From an uncultured Oscillospiraceae bacterium (GTDB lineage: Bacteria; Bacillota; Clostridia; Oscillospirales; Ruminococcaceae), in contig CAKSPU010000023.1 of assembly GCA_934486875.1 (NCBI GenBank), positions 1 through 41,331 on the forward strand: 41,331 nt of DNA. Reading direction: 5' to 3'. The notes below the pieces were generated by a model. That model saw only the letters and a list, made by a program, of their open reading frames with translations, did not search any database and was not told the origin of the DNA. Made by a program: the position numbers and the translations under genes. Positions within the stretch are counted from its first letter, which is position 1, and each line of letters starts with the position of its first letter. Below, piece after piece: positions 41,038-41,331 of this stretch.

Positions 41038-41331
41038 CGATAGATGAAAGAAAACAGCAACTTGTAAAAAAATACGTAAGCGACGGCAAAATGAAAAAAT
41101 TAGCGTCGTTTTTTGACGTACTGTCCGACGGAACCAGGTTAAAAATACTTTCGGCGCTGGCGATAACGCCCATGTGCGTAAGCGATCTTTCCGCAGTCTT
41201 GGAGATAAATCAGACTACAGTTTCGCACCAATTGGCAAGGATGAGACTTGCAGCTATGGTCGATTTTCGACGGGAAGGCAAAGCCTGTATTTATTACGTT
41301 TGCGATAAAGGTATAAACAACGTGCTGCTTC
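41028..41331 (+). CDS. ArsR-family regulator, truncated by the window edge
   Basis: About 101 codons are present with no stop before the edge. The product shows the ArsR winged helix: SFFDVLSDGTRLKILSAL, then MCVSDLSAVLEINQTTVSHQLARMR and VDFRREGKACIYYV. It has a single Cys in the alpha-3 position (MCVSD), as in the other ArsR of this window, but the C-terminal metal site would lie past the edge. No ribosome binding site precedes the ATG; the mRNA may be leaderless. Codon use (TTG, TCG, ATA, CAA) matches the foreign second half of the ATPase gene, not the rest of the window. Confidence 0.85.
   Translation, partial: MNISIDERKQQLVKKYVSDGKMKKLASFFDVLSDGTRLKILSALAITPMCVSDLSAVLEINQTTVSHQLARMRLAAMVDFRREGKACIYYVCDKGINNVLL

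Overview
The window looks like a chromosomal segment of an anaerobic, Gram-positive member of the Clostridia, most like Ruminococcus and relatives (Oscillospiraceae). The reasons are strong AGGAGG-type ribosome binding sites, clean TTGACA-N17-TATAAT promoters, very frequent CCC (Pro) and CAG (Gln) codons, monofunctional anaerobic enzymes (CbiK, a 2-hydroxyacyl-CoA dehydratase-like protein), and housekeeping gene order typical of Firmicutes (rplS-lepB-ylqF-rnhB-yraN, tig-clpP-clpX). No rRNA, tRNA, CRISPR array, prophage or complete insertion sequence was found. The assignment rests on sequence character only; no search was run.

Layout. 1-6 kb: a lipoprotein gene divergent from an ECF-transporter S component, then carB, then a small XRE regulator overlapping a membrane-protein gene. 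6-12 kb (minus strand): an apparent operon lysR-uvrB-cls-AI-2E permease. 12-17.6 kb (minus): a hypothetical gene and cbiK, a GT2 glycosyltransferase/YjjG-like phosphatase/PPC-domain trio, glyA, and an S1-domain protein. 17.7-25.4 kb (plus): a penicillin-binding transpeptidase, a SUKH-3-like protein, a 2-hydroxyacyl-CoA dehydratase-like Fe-S protein paired with a FliD-C-like protein, a Cof-type HAD phosphatase, and the TIGR03960/TIGR03936 radical-SAM pair. 25.4-36 kb (plus): rplS with a long leader, lepB, ylqF, rnhB, yraN, thrC, a metallophosphoesterase, tig, clpP, clpX and a GH3 lipoprotein. 36-37.3 kb (minus): a HAAS/DUF1700 membrane protein with a PadR regulator. 37.4-40.6 kb (plus): a metal-response cassette of SAM methyltransferase, ArsR/SmtB regulator, free HMA metallochaperone and P1B ATPase. 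The right end holds a small hydrophobic ORF and the start of a second ArsR gene.

Points of most interest. (1) The P1B ATPase gene is a mosaic: codon use changes sharply near residue 190-200, and everything to its right (about 39.35 kb to the end) reads like a different genome. This is either homologous recombination or a metagenomic assembly chimera. (2) Two non-coding inverted-repeat elements (5863-6021 and 34492-34593) share the same ends and look like MITEs of one family. (3) A HAD phosphatase gene encodes its essential DxD motif upstream of any ATG/GTG/TTG codon in frame, implying initiation at AUA or AUU. (4) The methyltransferase-ArsR-HMA-P1B ATPase cassette starts with an ArsR-like operator and puts a methyltransferase first in a zinc/cadmium-type operon; its role there is open. 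(5) Candidate RNA-level control elements lie before rplS, between rplS and lepB, and between clpP and clpX.
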